From: an uncultured Sulfitobacter sp.
GTDB lineage: Bacteria; Pseudomonadota; Alphaproteobacteria; Rhodobacterales; Rhodobacteraceae
Length of the DNA: 64,000 bases
Assembly (NCBI RefSeq): GCF_947502895.1
Contig: NZ_CANNBM010000004.1
Coordinates: forward strand, 286,548-350,547
Direction: 5' to 3'
Shown in pieces: positions 34,883 through 44,575 of the stretch. The translations under genes were made by a program, and so were the position numbers. The notes beneath the pieces were generated by a model. It had not been told where the DNA came from. It saw nothing but the letters and a program-made list of their open reading frames with translations, and searched no databases. The stretch's first letter is position 1. Every line of letters begins with the position of its first letter.

Positions 34883-35407
34883 ATGCGCATTACTCTTTCC
34901 GCTCTCTTGATCGCGTCCCTCGCAGTTGGCGCTTGCGGCATCGTCCGCGATAGTGCGCTAAACCCGACAAACTGGTTTGGCCGCAGCACCTCAGAACCGA
35001 TCGAAACGGTCGATGCCAAACCCGTAAACCCGCTGATCCCCAAGGAAGGCGGCTTGTTCGCCCGCCGCGATAAAACGACCGACGACTACGCAGGTCAGCC
35101 CTTTGACGAGATCATTGATCTTAAGGTCGAGCGTATCCCCGGTGGCGCGATTATCCGCGCAACCGGACGCGCTGCGCGTCAGGGCATTTATGCGGTTCAG
35201 CTTACCCCTGTCGTGGAAGATGAAACACCTGTGAACGGTGTGCTGACCTACCGTCTCGAAGGCGTTACCCCTGCCCGCAACACCGCTGTCGGGACCGCAC
35301 CCACGCGCGAAGTAACCGCTGCGCGCAAACTGACAGTGCAAGAGTTGCGCGGCGTCCGTAGCATCCGCGTCGAAGGGCAACGAAATGCGCGCGTTGCCCG
35401 CCGCTAG
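34883..35407 (+). CDS. Lipoprotein of unknown function
   Basis: A 174-residue protein with a lipoprotein signal (MRITLSALLIASLAVGAC, lipobox VGAC). The mature part contains a conserved-looking beta-rich segment (VERIPGGAIIRATGRAARQGIYAVQL) and a basic C-terminus. I start at 34883, where the signal peptide begins. Not recognised beyond this. Confidence 0.75.
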   Translation: MRITLSALLIASLAVGACGIVRDSALNPTNWFGRSTSEPIETVDAKPVNPLIPKEGGLFARRDKTTDDYAGQPFDEIIDLKVERIPGGAIIRATGRAARQGIYAVQLTPVVEDETPVNGVLTYRLEGVTPARNTAVGTAPTREVTAARKLTVQELRGVRSIRVEGQRNARVARR

Positions 35408-35446
35408 CCTCTAAGTCTAGCTAAACAGGCATTGCGCCGTGCTGAC

Positions 35447-36604
35447 CTAAACACGCACAACCTTCACATCATTGCCCACAGCCGTCAGGGCGATTTTGCC
35501 CTCACACAGCGCCATCGCATCATTACCGAAGACTTCCAAACGCCAACCGCGCATGGCCTGCACATCACGCACTCCGGCTGCGATAGCATCCAGATCAGCA
35601 GCGTTGGCGATCAACTTGGCCGCCACACCAGCGCTTTCTGTTTTGGCCTTCAGCAAGACCCGCAGCAAATCGGCGAGCGCAGGGTTTACCTGTAACTTTT
35701 CACGCGTACGGTCTGGGGCTGGCAAATCATCATTGGCGCAGGCCAGACCCGCCGCCACTGCTTTTAGAATACCGTCCGCAATGTCTCCCTTGCGCGCATC
35801 GCGCAACAGCAGGCGCGCACGGCCCAATTCCTCGTGGTTTTTGGGCTTGTTCGACGCCAGCTCAACCATGGCATCATCTTTGTAGACCCGGTTGCGCGGA
35901 ATGTTACGCTCTTGCGCATAAGATTCGCGGAAGGCTGCCAGTTCCCGCACGATCGCCAAAAAACGGGCCGAATTGGTGCGCGTCTTTACCCGCCGCCATG
36001 CCTCGCGCGGTGCGGTAATATAGGTATCGGGGTTGGTCAGGACTTTCAATTCTTCCTCAACCCATTTGTGCCGCCCCGACTCTTCCAGCTTGGCGGCCAG
36101 AAATTCATAGATTTGGCGCAGATGCGTAACGTCTGCCAAGGCATAGGTCTTTTGCGCATCGCTCAGCGGGCGGCGCGACCAGTCAGTAAAGCGGGACGTT
36201 TTATCCACGCCTTCTTTCGCAATCTTGCGCACCAGTGTCTCATAGCCGACCTGCTCACCAAAGCCGCACACCATAGCGGCCACCTGAGTGTCGAACAGCG
36301 GCTCGGGAAAAACCTGCGCGTCAACGTAAAAAATCTCCAGATCCTGACGCGCCGCGTGGAATACTTTGACCACCGAGGTGTCGCGAAACAGCTCATACAG
36401 CGGCTCCATCGACATACCAGCGGCCAACGGATCCACCAGAACCGCACCGCTGTCATCCGTGCCGGGCATCGCCAGCTGAACAAGGCACAGCTTTGAATAG
36501 TAGGTCCGCTCGCGCAGGAATTCGGTATCAACAGTAACAAAGGGATGTGTAGCGGCCTCTGCGCAATAGGTTGCCAGCTCGTCCGTGGTGGAGATCGTAC
36601 GCAT
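35447..36604 (-). CDS. rnd: Ribonuclease D
   Basis: A 385-residue 3'-5' exoribonuclease with a DEDDy nuclease domain: FVTVDTEFLRERTYYSK (first Asp/Glu), VKVFHAARQDLEIFYV and KTYALADVTHLRQIYEF (Tyr/Asp). HRDC-type repeats follow (RELAAFRESYAQERNIPRNRV). It trims tRNA and other RNA 3' ends. It lies 57 bases from purN, same strand. Confidence 0.93.
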   Translation of the reverse strand: MRTISTTDELATYCAEAATHPFVTVDTEFLRERTYYSKLCLVQLAMPGTDDSGAVLVDPLAAGMSMEPLYELFRDTSVVKVFHAARQDLEIFYVDAQVFPEPLFDTQVAAMVCGFGEQVGYETLVRKIAKEGVDKTSRFTDWSRRPLSDAQKTYALADVTHLRQIYEFLAAKLEESGRHKWVEEELKVLTNPDTYITAPREAWRRVKTRTNSARFLAIVRELAAFRESYAQERNIPRNRVYKDDAMVELASNKPKNHEELGRARLLLRDARKGDIADGILKAVAAGLACANDDLPAPDRTREKLQVNPALADLLRVLLKAKTESAGVAAKLIANAADLDAIAAGVRDVQAMRGWRLEVFGNDAMALCEGKIALTAVGNDVKVVRV

Positions 36605-36661
36605 AGATGCAAATTCCTCAGGCTTTGACTAGCGGTACAGCCTCTGCGAGGATTTGACCAG

Positions 36662-37258
36662 TCAGCTTTGCAAAATCAACGGTGTCCGGTCGCCAGAGGC
36701 AAAGCGGCGCAGCACTGCGGGGTATAGCCGATGTTCCTGTACCAACACCCGCGCCGCAAGAGTTTCCGGAGTGTCATCGGGCCGCACATCTATCTGCGCC
36801 TGCCCCAATATCGGACCATCATCAAGCGCCGCGGTAACCTCATGTACAGTGCAGCCATGCAGCACATCGCCAGCTTCCAATGCACGGGCATGCGTGTGCA
36901 AGCCCTTGTATTTTGGCAGCAAGGATGGATGGATATTTATCATGCTTCCTGCCCAGTTCTCCATAAATCCGGCGGTCAGAATACGCATGAACCCTGCGAG
37001 GCAGATCATATCCGGCGCAAAGGGCTTCAATGCAGCCTCGATGGCGCTCTCAAACCCTGCGCGGTCCGCACCATAAGGACGGTGATCAACGACCACGGTA
37101 GGCACGCCTCGCTCTGCCGCATGAACCAACCCTCCTGCGTCGGCCCTGTTGGCCAATACAACCGCAGGCACGGCAGCATGCCCTTCGCGCGCCATATCAT
37201 CCAACAGCGCCACCATGTTAGAGCCGCCTCCGGAAATAAAGACCGCCACTCGCATCAT
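36662..37258 (-). CDS. purN: Phosphoribosylglycinamide formyltransferase
   Basis: A 198-residue folate-dependent GAR transformylase. VFISGGGSNMVALLD binds the phosphoribosyl part, and NIHPSLLPKYKGLHTH plus TAALDDGPILGQAQ carry the catalytic His/Asp. It overlaps purM by one base in a purM-purN unit, the usual alphaproteobacterial arrangement. Confidence 0.95.
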   Translation of the reverse strand: MMRVAVFISGGGSNMVALLDDMAREGHAAVPAVVLANRADAGGLVHAAERGVPTVVVDHRPYGADRAGFESAIEAALKPFAPDMICLAGFMRILTAGFMENWAGSMINIHPSLLPKYKGLHTHARALEAGDVLHGCTVHEVTAALDDGPILGQAQIDVRPDDTPETLAARVLVQEHRLYPAVLRRFASGDRTPLILQS

Positions 37259-38304
37259 CAGACGAGGCTGCCCTCGTAGTGCACACCACTCTCGTCCGAT
37301 ACAGTGCCAAGAGTATAGACAGTCTCTCCCATATCAGAGAGCAGCTTTGTCGCCGCTTCTGCCTGATCCGCAGGAACGACAACAATCATACCGATGCCCG
37401 CATTGAAGGTTTTCAGCAATTCAGGTTCTTCCATCCCGCCGTGGGCTGTCAGCCAACGAAACACTGGCGGCAATTCCCACGCATTCAAGTCAATGCGCGC
37501 ACCCAGACCTTCAGGTAAAACCCGCGGCAGGTTTTCTGTAAGTCCACCACCGGTGATATGAGCCAGCGCATGCACCATCCCTGCCTGCGCCGCAGCCAAG
37601 GCTGACTTTACGTACAACCGCGTTGGCGTCAGCAATGCCTCCCCCAAAGTACCAGCATCCCATGGACATGGATCATCCCACCGCAGTCCCGATTGCTCGA
37701 CAATTACGCGGACAAGGCTGTACCCGTTCGAGTGGACACCGTCGCTGCCCAAACCCAGCAACACATCCCCAACTGCCACATCACGGGGTAAGGTGCCGCC
37801 CCGCTCCATCGCGCCAACGCTAAAGCCAGCCAGATCAAAATCACCCTCGGGATACATGCCCGGCATTTCTGCAGTCTCACCACCGATCAGCGCACAGCCC
37901 GACAGCTCGCAGCCCTTGGCAATGCCTTCAATAATGCGCGCAGCAACATCGAGTTCAAGTTTCCCAGTGGCAAAGTAGTCAAGGAAAAACAGCGGCTCCG
38001 CGCCCTGACAGACCAGATCATTGACACACATCGCCACCAGATCAATGCCAACACCGTCTACGTTTCCCGTATCAATTGCGATCCGCAGCTTCGTACCAAC
38101 GCCATCTGTCGCAGCAACCAACACAGGGTCATCGTAGCCTGCCGCCTTAAGATCGAACAACGCGCCAAAGCCACCCAGCCCGGACATCACGCCGGGGCGC
38201 ACCGTCCGCTTGGCCGCAGGCTTGATGCGCTCAACCAAGGCATTGCCCGCATCGATATCCACGCCCGCATCGGCGTAAGTGATCCCGTTTTGTCGCTCGC
38301 TCAT
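37258..38304 (-). CDS. purM: Phosphoribosylformylglycinamidine cyclo-ligase
   Basis: A 348-residue AIR synthetase (ITYADAGVDIDAGNALVERIKP; ATDGVGTKLRIAIDTG; GGETAEMPGMYPEGD). I use the ATG at 38304 in preference to an upstream TTG. It makes AIR in purine synthesis and is coupled to purN. Confidence 0.95.
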   Translation of the reverse strand: MSERQNGITYADAGVDIDAGNALVERIKPAAKRTVRPGVMSGLGGFGALFDLKAAGYDDPVLVAATDGVGTKLRIAIDTGNVDGVGIDLVAMCVNDLVCQGAEPLFFLDYFATGKLELDVAARIIEGIAKGCELSGCALIGGETAEMPGMYPEGDFDLAGFSVGAMERGGTLPRDVAVGDVLLGLGSDGVHSNGYSLVRVIVEQSGLRWDDPCPWDAGTLGEALLTPTRLYVKSALAAAQAGMVHALAHITGGGLTENLPRVLPEGLGARIDLNAWELPPVFRWLTAHGGMEEPELLKTFNAGIGMIVVVPADQAEAATKLLSDMGETVYTLGTVSDESGVHYEGSLV

Positions 38305-38418
38305 TTCCAAACGCCTCTGTATGCAAAAAACTATTGCTTGCGACCTAAATCATATCGTCAAAAGTCGCAACGCAAACCCTTGACGAAACCGCTGCCGCAC
38401 AATACCCACAGCGTCGGC

Positions 38419-38495
38419 GGGCCTGTAGCTCAACTGGTTAGAGCAGAGCGCTCATAACGCTTTGGTTGCGGGTTCAAGTCCTGCCGGGCCTACCA
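38419..38495 (+). tRNA. tRNA with CAU anticodon (probably Ile2, possibly Met)
   Basis: A 77-base cloverleaf: acceptor GGGCCTG / CGGGCCT with CCA encoded, D arm GCTC...GAGC, anticodon loop CTCATAA between GAGCG and CGCTT, T arm GCGGG-TTCAAGT-CCTGC. CAU with this arm pattern resembles the lysidine-modified Ile2 tRNA more than the elongator Met tRNA, but sequence alone does not settle it. Confidence 0.9.
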
Positions 38496-38540
38496 AATAC
38501 CGCCATATACAGTTGAGAGGTGACTGCCGTCGCAGGTTTG

Positions 38541-38569
38541 CTTCTTTATTTTTCCCTTAAACTCAATCC
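38541..38569. repeat. Short dispersed repeat, copy 2 (CTTCTTTATTTTTCC type)
   Basis: Matches 30469..30497 at 27 of 29 positions. It lies in the gap between the CAU tRNA and the OmpA-like gene. No open frame overlaps it. Confidence 0.6.
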
Positions 38570-38654
38570 CGTCCGCGCAATCAGGTCAGGCAGTGGTTTG
38601 TGAAACTCAAGATCTGAAAAGATTCGCAGATATGGCCCCCGCAACCAAAAGAAA

Positions 38655-38680
38655 CGGGAGCGCCTGAACGCTCCCTTTTT
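38655..38680. terminator. Hairpin terminator between tRNA and OmpA-like gene
   Basis: Stem GGGAGCG / CGCTCCC with loop CCTGAA, followed by TTTTT on the plus strand and GTTTCTTTT on the minus strand, so it can end transcripts from both sides. Confidence 0.75.
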
Positions 38681-38707
38681 GGCATTTCATTCGAACTCTA
38701 CACCTGT

Positions 38708-39904
38708 TCAATCCATGATCAGCTGGAAATCCACGCGGCTTTTCGGCAGCCCAGGCTGGTTAGGCACAGTCACGGAATAAGACGGTGCGCCGATCAGTAT
38801 CGTTTCACTCTCAAAGCCTGCTGATACGAGTGATCCCATCAACACAAGCGCACGAAGTCGGCCAGTCTCGACGCTCTCGCGTGTGCCCAAATCGTCAGAG
38901 TGTTGACCAACAAGGCGCAGACGTGCGCCCTCACATTGCGCTGCCGCACTCGCCAATTCAAACACAACGTCCAACTCACTCGGCGAAACGGTGATAGCAC
39001 GCGGCGCATAGATCAGACGGCTTTGCTCGACTTTTCGCTCAAGCGCGCGCACGCAGTCAGACGGCTCTGTGCGCCAAGCGGCGGGCGCAAAGGTCGACGA
39101 AGCACTGGCCGTCTTCACCGCTTTAACAATGGCGAACTCCACGCGCCGGTCATAGTAGGCTGCGCCCTTAGGCCCCTCTATGCCTGATGGTTGTGCATCG
39201 CCGCGACCGACTGCTATGAAGTTACTTGTGTCGATCCCGCCGGATGCCAAGCGGTTTATGACTGCCTGCGCGCGCTGCTTGCTAAGCCTCAGGTTTACGT
39301 CACTGTTCCCCGAAGGATCTGAATGGCCCTCGACCTGCACCGTGTATTCTTTGCAGTTATGGGCCAACTGACCGATCACCCGAGCTTTGATCAGGCCATT
39401 GGCCTCGGCAGTCAAACCGCCAGCAGGAAAATAGATGCGGGTGCCAGCAGCCAATGCGCGCAGGTCTTCACCACAGGAATCATCCGATGCCAGATTGGCC
39501 TGCGCATTGGCAAAAAACTCTGCCGCTGAGCCGGAACTGACTGGTGTCGGCGCGGTAACCGGCTCGGCCAACGGCGTAATGGGTTCGGGAGCCTCAAGCA
39601 GCGGCAGCGGCGCGTTTCGTGTGACAGCCACGAGATTCTCTGCGATCTCTTGCGCGGCAGTTTCCGAGACATCCGGCACAGCGGCCGTGCTGGTCAATTC
39701 ACCTTGCGTGGCTGCGCCTACCAAAGCGTTCAGATCATCCCAACGGCGCTGTTCCGCAATTTGCGCTTGTGCCACATCTTCGGCGGATGGCACGTTGTTT
39801 TTCGCTTCTTTGTTTATCAACCACGTCGTCCCTAAAAAGGACGCGGACAAAACGATCGCTGCCGTGGGCGCCAACCACGGTAAATTCTTTATCAGTGCCT
39901 GCAT
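38708..39904 (-). CDS. OmpA family protein, inner-membrane anchored
   Basis: A roughly 398-residue protein with one N-terminal membrane segment (WLAPTAAIVLSASFLGTTWLI) and a periplasmic part. The OmpA/MotB peptidoglycan-binding motif is in VQVEGHSDPSGNSDVNLRLSKQRAQAVINRL, with a second, weaker OmpA-like region near the C-terminus (LRLVGQHSDDLGTRESVETGRLRAL). The start is probably the ATG at 39904; a GTG at 39925 is possible. It stands alone. Confidence 0.8.
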   Translation of the reverse strand: MQALIKNLPWLAPTAAIVLSASFLGTTWLINKEAKNNVPSAEDVAQAQIAEQRRWDDLNALVGAATQGELTSTAAVPDVSETAAQEIAENLVAVTRNAPLPLLEAPEPITPLAEPVTAPTPVSSGSAAEFFANAQANLASDDSCGEDLRALAAGTRIYFPAGGLTAEANGLIKARVIGQLAHNCKEYTVQVEGHSDPSGNSDVNLRLSKQRAQAVINRLASGGIDTSNFIAVGRGDAQPSGIEGPKGAAYYDRRVEFAIVKAVKTASASSTFAPAAWRTEPSDCVRALERKVEQSRLIYAPRAITVSPSELDVVFELASAAAQCEGARLRLVGQHSDDLGTRESVETGRLRALVLMGSLVSAGFESETILIGAPSYSVTVPNQPGLPKSRVDFQLIMD

Positions 39905-40129
39905 TGCTCGACTAATCCCCACCAAGTCTTGTTATACTCTTCACCCAATCGGCAGGATTTAGCCGACTAAGGCCTATATAGGCGAGTTCACCTCTTAGAC
40001 GTCAACCTGTGGTGGTGTGGATTTTTTAATCGCTAAAACTATCGTTTTTAAAAGTTGAATAGTTTCAGCCTCTAGACTGGCAAAGCTGTCATACATGACC
40101 TAGCGTCAATCAGGTGTTTTTCGCAACAA

Positions 40130-40597
40130 TTAGCTGCGTGTCGGGCTGACGTACCAATTAACCATCATTTCCACGACGGTTTCGTCCACCGAATCCCTGA
40201 TATCAATTGCGACCTCAAAGGCGACTTTGCCCTCTGCCTCAATCTCTGCCATCAGTTCAGGACCACTGCGCGAGGTTCTGGCCGTTGCGGTCAGCGTGCC
40301 TTGCGCAAATTTGCGGTAGGTAATCTCGGCCATGGCCGCGACAGGGCGCATCTGCAGAATCACAGGTGCGAGCGCACCTGCTACCGCAGCGCCCGATGCC
40401 GTCTCTCCCAGTGTGAACATGGCCCCTGCGTGCTGCCCCTTGATGTGGTTTTCAGTTTCGCTTCGCTGGTCAAGCCGCGCAGTAGCGATCCCGTCTCCGA
40501 CCTCAATCAGTTCAACACCTGTGTGGGTAGCATAGGGCACCGATTGACCCAGATGCGCTTTGATCATTTCATACGGATCCACGGCCAACTCTCCCAC
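40130..40597 (-). CDS. Hotdog-fold thioesterase-like protein (PaaI/DUF4442)
   Basis: A 155-residue hotdog-fold protein. The family core is NHIKGQHAGAMFTLGETASGAAVAGAL, with ITYRKFAQGTLTATAR following. It probably hydrolyses or binds acyl-CoA thioesters; substrate unknown. It is transcribed behind the sensor kinase gene with a 59-base gap. Confidence 0.78.
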   Translation of the reverse strand: MGELAVDPYEMIKAHLGQSVPYATHTGVELIEVGDGIATARLDQRSETENHIKGQHAGAMFTLGETASGAAVAGALAPVILQMRPVAAMAEITYRKFAQGTLTATARTSRSGPELMAEIEAEGKVAFEVAIDIRDSVDETVVEMMVNWYVSPTRS

Positions 40598-40656
40598 AGT
40601 GCGCGTTGCGGATAGATTTGCATTTTTGCAGGGGGCAAATCAATCTTGCCCCAAGG

Positions 40657-41976
40657 TCAACGCGCGATCACGATATCAGCCCGCAAACCGCCCAAACGCT
40701 CTGATTCTCCAAGACGCAAAACCCCGCCATGGCTGCGGGCCACATCAACAGCAATCGCCAACCCCAGACCGACCCCGCCTCCTTTGTCCTGATTGCGTGA
40801 AGGGTCCAGCCGCGTGAAAGGTTTGGTAGCCTGTTCACGCTTGTCTTGGGGTATCCCGGGACCGTCGTCTTCAACCCTGATGCGCAGGGTTTTCTCGCTC
40901 ATCATCACCGAAACCTCTGCGCGCGCACCATACCGCACGCCGTTCGAGATCAGATTGTCGATAGCGCGGCGCATGGCCCCCTCTCGAAGCAGCACCGTGC
41001 CCTGCCCCTCACCCTCGCGCAGCATAAGTGTCACGTCCCGCCCCGCACGCTGTGCATCTTCTATAATATCCGTCACCATAGCAAAGGGATCGACGGGTTC
41101 AGGCTCTCCTTCGGCGGCACCTTTGGCAAAATCAAGAAATTCGTCCAGCATCCCCTGCATATCGGCCACATCCCGCAAGAGCGGCTCTGCCTCATCCTCG
41201 TCCAGCATCGCCAACCCCAAGCGTAGCCGCGTGAGCGGTGTGCGCAAATCATGGCTCACGCCGGACAGCATCAGAGTGCGTTGCTCGATATGCCGCTCGA
41301 TCCGGTGACGCATGTCGACAAAGGCACTGCCCGCAGCGCGCAGCTCAACCGCACCTGCGGGGGTGTACGGGATGTGGCGCCCACGGCCAAAGGCTTCGGC
41401 GGCACGGGCCAGACGCTTGATTGGTCGCAGCTGGTTTCGCAGATAGATAATGGCGATCAACGTCATCAGAAAACCGAAAGCGATCGTGTAGACAAACATC
41501 TGATGCGGATTCGACGCTGAAATCCGCTTGCGATCAAATTCAATCTGCACCAGTCCATGCCGTGTCTGCACAAATACCAGAACTTCGCCCCCCGTCACCA
41601 GATCAACAGCAACAAAACCTGTCATCCGCTCGGACATACGTTGGGTCAGAACGCGGCCTGAATAGTCGTACCAGCGCCGCAGATTCCGCGCCTGCTCGGG
41701 CGCCGCTTTTCTTACATCAATGGCCAGTGGCTGCAGTTCCTGCGCCACTGCCGCGCGGCCTTGCGCAAGGTCCGGCGCTTTGTCGACGGTCTGCACGACC
41801 AAGGCCAGCTCGCGCAGCATTGTATCGGTCATCTGATGCGTTACGCCCTCGAAATGGCGCTGAGCAAAAATAACGGTCACGACCAATTGCAAAAACACCA
41901 CCGGCAGCAACAAGATAAGTGCGGCGCGGCCATAAATTCCGCGTGGCATATAGTGTTTGAGCAAATTCCATGACAT
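40657..41976 (-). CDS. EnvZ-type sensor histidine kinase
   Basis: A 439-residue kinase: TM1 near residues 19-38, a periplasmic sensor of about 120 residues, TM2 near 160-178, HAMP, then the His box MLSGVSHDLRTPLTRLRLGL and the HATPase region (NLISNGVRYGARAEV; VEDDGPGIPQDKREQ; GGGVGLGLAIAV). The C-terminal ATPase is complete. A partner response regulator is not adjacent. The signal is unknown. Confidence 0.88.
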   Translation of the reverse strand: MSWNLLKHYMPRGIYGRAALILLLPVVFLQLVVTVIFAQRHFEGVTHQMTDTMLRELALVVQTVDKAPDLAQGRAAVAQELQPLAIDVRKAAPEQARNLRRWYDYSGRVLTQRMSERMTGFVAVDLVTGGEVLVFVQTRHGLVQIEFDRKRISASNPHQMFVYTIAFGFLMTLIAIIYLRNQLRPIKRLARAAEAFGRGRHIPYTPAGAVELRAAGSAFVDMRHRIERHIEQRTLMLSGVSHDLRTPLTRLRLGLAMLDEDEAEPLLRDVADMQGMLDEFLDFAKGAAEGEPEPVDPFAMVTDIIEDAQRAGRDVTLMLREGEGQGTVLLREGAMRRAIDNLISNGVRYGARAEVSVMMSEKTLRIRVEDDGPGIPQDKREQATKPFTRLDPSRNQDKGGGVGLGLAIAVDVARSHGGVLRLGESERLGGLRADIVIAR

Positions 41977-42020
41977 CCCTGAAGCCTAGAGCGTCCCCCC
42001 GCCAAGCGAAAGGTCAAACG

Positions 42021-42932
42021 ATGCAAGCTCCTGACGACTTCGACCCGCCTATCGGCATACCGCAGCTTCTGGAACCCGCGGTGCGGCGTATCACAGCGCC
42101 CAATCCGTCACCCATGACCTATCGCGGGACAAATACCTATATTGTTGGCGAAACGGCGTTGGCTGTTATTGACCCCGGCCCCGACAGCCCCGAGCATCTA
42201 GAGGCCATCATGGCGGCTGTACAACCAGGCCAGCATGTCAGCCATATCATCGTCACACATACACACCTTGACCACTCGCCACTCGCGCGGGCCTTGGGGC
42301 TGCGCACAGGCGCGCCAATTCTGGCTTTTGGCGATGCGCTTGCAGGCCGGTCAGCGGCGATGCATCTGCTTGCGGCTGGTGGGACGATTGGCGGCGGTGA
42401 AGGCATCGATATCGCGTTCAAACCAGACGTGATTTTGCGTGATGGAGACGCGATCAAAGGTGACGGGTGGCAGTTGGACGTGATCCATACCCCCGGTCAT
42501 CTCGGCAATCACATCTGTCTGGCGCTAGGAAATGCGTGTTTTACAGCCGATCATGTCATGGGCTGGGCATCCTCGCTTGTGTCGCCACCCGATGGCGATC
42601 TGAGCGACTTTATGGCCTCCTGCGCGCGTCTCCAACAGCGCGAATGGCGGGTTTTCTATCCGGGTCATGGCGGCGCAATTGATGCGCCCGCAGCACGTCT
42701 TGACTGGCTGGTCACACATCGCCGCGCCCGCGAAACCTCTATTCTCGAGCTGTTGGGCCGAGGCCCGTCAGACGCAGCCACGCTTGCCGCTGAAATCTAC
42801 GTCGACACTCCTCCCGCACTGTTGGGTGCTGCAACGCGCAATGTCCTCGCCCACCTGATCGACCTGCAGGGCCGTGGCCTGGCAACATACGACACCCCCC
42901 TCACGGAAACGACGGTTTTCAAGCCTGTATAG
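42021..42932 (+). CDS. MBL-fold metallo-hydrolase (LACTB2-like)
   Basis: A 303-residue metallo-beta-lactamase-fold protein. The metal motif is THTHLDHSPLARALG, a variant of HxHxDH, with HTPGHLGNHICLAL and FTADHVMGWASS giving the further ligands. The C-terminal wing (ARETSILELLGRGPSDAATLAAEIYVDTP) is as in LACTB2-type proteins. Start 42021 has AAAGG seven bases upstream. It is divergent from the kinase gene; substrate unknown. Confidence 0.85.
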   Translation: MQAPDDFDPPIGIPQLLEPAVRRITAPNPSPMTYRGTNTYIVGETALAVIDPGPDSPEHLEAIMAAVQPGQHVSHIIVTHTHLDHSPLARALGLRTGAPILAFGDALAGRSAAMHLLAAGGTIGGGEGIDIAFKPDVILRDGDAIKGDGWQLDVIHTPGHLGNHICLALGNACFTADHVMGWASSLVSPPDGDLSDFMASCARLQQREWRVFYPGHGGAIDAPAARLDWLVTHRRARETSILELLGRGPSDAATLAAEIYVDTPPALLGAATRNVLAHLIDLQGRGLATYDTPLTETTVFKPV

Positions 42933-43011
42933 GGCATCGAAAATTTTTCCTGAATTCGCATCAAAACCCCCTAGACGCGCTGAATCACCGCCGCTATACG
43001 ATGCAAACCGT

Positions 43012-43086
43012 TCCGGCGTAGCTCAGCGGTAGAGCAGTTGACTGTTAATCAATTGGTCGTAGGTTCGATCCCTACCGCCGGAGCCA
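43012..43086 (+). tRNA. tRNA-Asn (GUU)
   Basis: A 75-base cloverleaf: acceptor TCCGGCG / CGCCGGA, D arm, anticodon loop with GTT in GACTGTTAATC, T arm GTAGGTTCGATCCCTAC, and CCA at the end. Confidence 0.96.
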
Positions 43087-43470
43087 TTTTACCCAAGATG
43101 TAGAATGGCATGCACACTTTTGACGGGGTGTGACCTTACAAGCTTTTTGATCGCTGTTTGATCCCTTACGCAATTGTTTTGTTCAGCGCATGTATTGATC
43201 TGTTTTTCATTCGCATTTGCCCGAAAGAAAGCAATGGCAGGTCGCGTGATGTAGATCTGTCTTGCGGTTTGATGGCCTAGCACAGGCAAAGGCTCTTTCG
43301 ATCAAATAGCTGGCGCGTTATTCAAGAGCCGACCTCCTTTACCCACCAGAACCGCTCAAACCCGAAAACCAAGACCCAAATCAGTTGGGACGTTGCCACA
43401 CGACAACGCAATACTTGCGCGTGATGGCTGTTTTGATGTTCCATGGGGCAGTGACGTGTAAGGATTTCCC
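43087..43470. other. Gene-free interval after tRNA-Asn
   Basis: About 380 bases without a convincing gene. No integrase and no repeat of the tRNA 3' end were seen, so there is no evidence of an integrated element. The promoter of the downstream aminotransferase must lie here. Confidence 0.6.
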
Positions 43471-44571
43471 ATGAGGCCCGCGCCCTATCTTGAGCCGACC
43501 AATCTGCGCGGGCGCATAAACCGCCCGCAGCCAAAAGGTCTGCCTGTAATAAATGTGGGTTTCAACGAACTACCCTATCCGCCATTGGAAAGTGTTCTTC
43601 AGGCAATAGAAACAGCCGCAAAACAGGGCCAGTCCTATGGCAGCCCCCACTGCGACGCGTTGCGCGATGCACTTGCGTCGCGAAATGGCATTGACGCAGA
43701 GCAGATCGTTTGCGGAAACGGCTCGGAAGAGCTTTTGGACGTCGTTGCGCGGTGTTTTGCCCGAACAGGGGATGAAATCCTCATTTCCCAATACGGCTAT
43801 ATTCAATTTGAACTCACGACAAAGCGTGTGGGTGCCACGCTGGTCAAAGCGCCAGAGGTGGCGTTTACGTCCAGCGTAGATGCGCTGCTGGCTGCCGTCA
43901 CACCAAAGACGCGGGTTGTATTTCTGGCCAACCCCAACAACCCCACAGGCACGCTGATCCCTGTACCCGAACTGCACCGCCTGGCCGATGGCCTGCCGCG
44001 CCATGTCATTCTTGTACTGGATCTGGCTTATGGCGAATTTGCTGTCGAGGGGTACTGCGCGGACGTTCACCGGCTGGTGGACGCGCATGAAAATGTGATC
44101 ATCACACGCACCTTTTCCAAAGCATATGGCCTTGCTGGATTGCGCGCAGGCTGGTGCCACGCATCCGCTTGGATGATCCCGATCCTGTATGCCGCGCGGG
44201 GGATGGGAACAGTAAATGCACTGGCTCAGGCCGCCGCAAACGCCGTTCTAGCAGAGCAGGAGCAGGTGGACGCCCGTGTTGCAACGATCATATCCGAACG
44301 CACGCGCATCGCAGGTGCCTTGGGGCAATTGGGGCTAGAGGTCGTACCAAGCCATGCGAACTTCCTCATGGCACGCATACGGGATGCATCGCCCCAGACG
44401 ACAGAGAAACTGGTCGAGCATCTGTTTGATCAAGAAGGTTTTATCGTCAACCGCACCCGTGAGCAGGGTCTGGAGCCGTTTTTCCGGTTTTCGCTGCACT
44501 TGCCCGAAAACAACGACCGTCTCGTTGATTGCATTCGCAGCTTTCAGGATGCCCGGCAGGTAGACCCGTAA
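43471..44571 (+). CDS. hisC: HisC-like pyridoxal-phosphate aminotransferase
   Basis: A 366-residue class I/II aminotransferase close to histidinol-phosphate aminotransferase. The PLP lysine is in TRTFSKAYGLAGLRAGW, and VFLANPNNPTGTLIP and LDLAYGEFA are family motifs. AAGGA stands six bases ahead of the ATG. It could make histidine or phenylalanine/tyrosine; as a possibly second copy it may instead belong to accessory metabolism. It is convergent with the dehydrogenase downstream (4-base gap). Confidence 0.8.
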   Translation: MRPAPYLEPTNLRGRINRPQPKGLPVINVGFNELPYPPLESVLQAIETAAKQGQSYGSPHCDALRDALASRNGIDAEQIVCGNGSEELLDVVARCFARTGDEILISQYGYIQFELTTKRVGATLVKAPEVAFTSSVDALLAAVTPKTRVVFLANPNNPTGTLIPVPELHRLADGLPRHVILVLDLAYGEFAVEGYCADVHRLVDAHENVIITRTFSKAYGLAGLRAGWCHASAWMIPILYAARGMGTVNALAQAAANAVLAEQEQVDARVATIISERTRIAGALGQLGLEVVPSHANFLMARIRDASPQTTEKLVEHLFDQEGFIVNRTREQGLEPFFRFSLHLPENNDRLVDCIRSFQDARQVDP

Positions 44572-44575
44572 GGCG

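Noticed and set aside
43087..43470. Genomic island inserted at tRNA-Asn
   Set aside because: No integrase gene, no repeat of the tRNA 3' end and no composition shift were seen.
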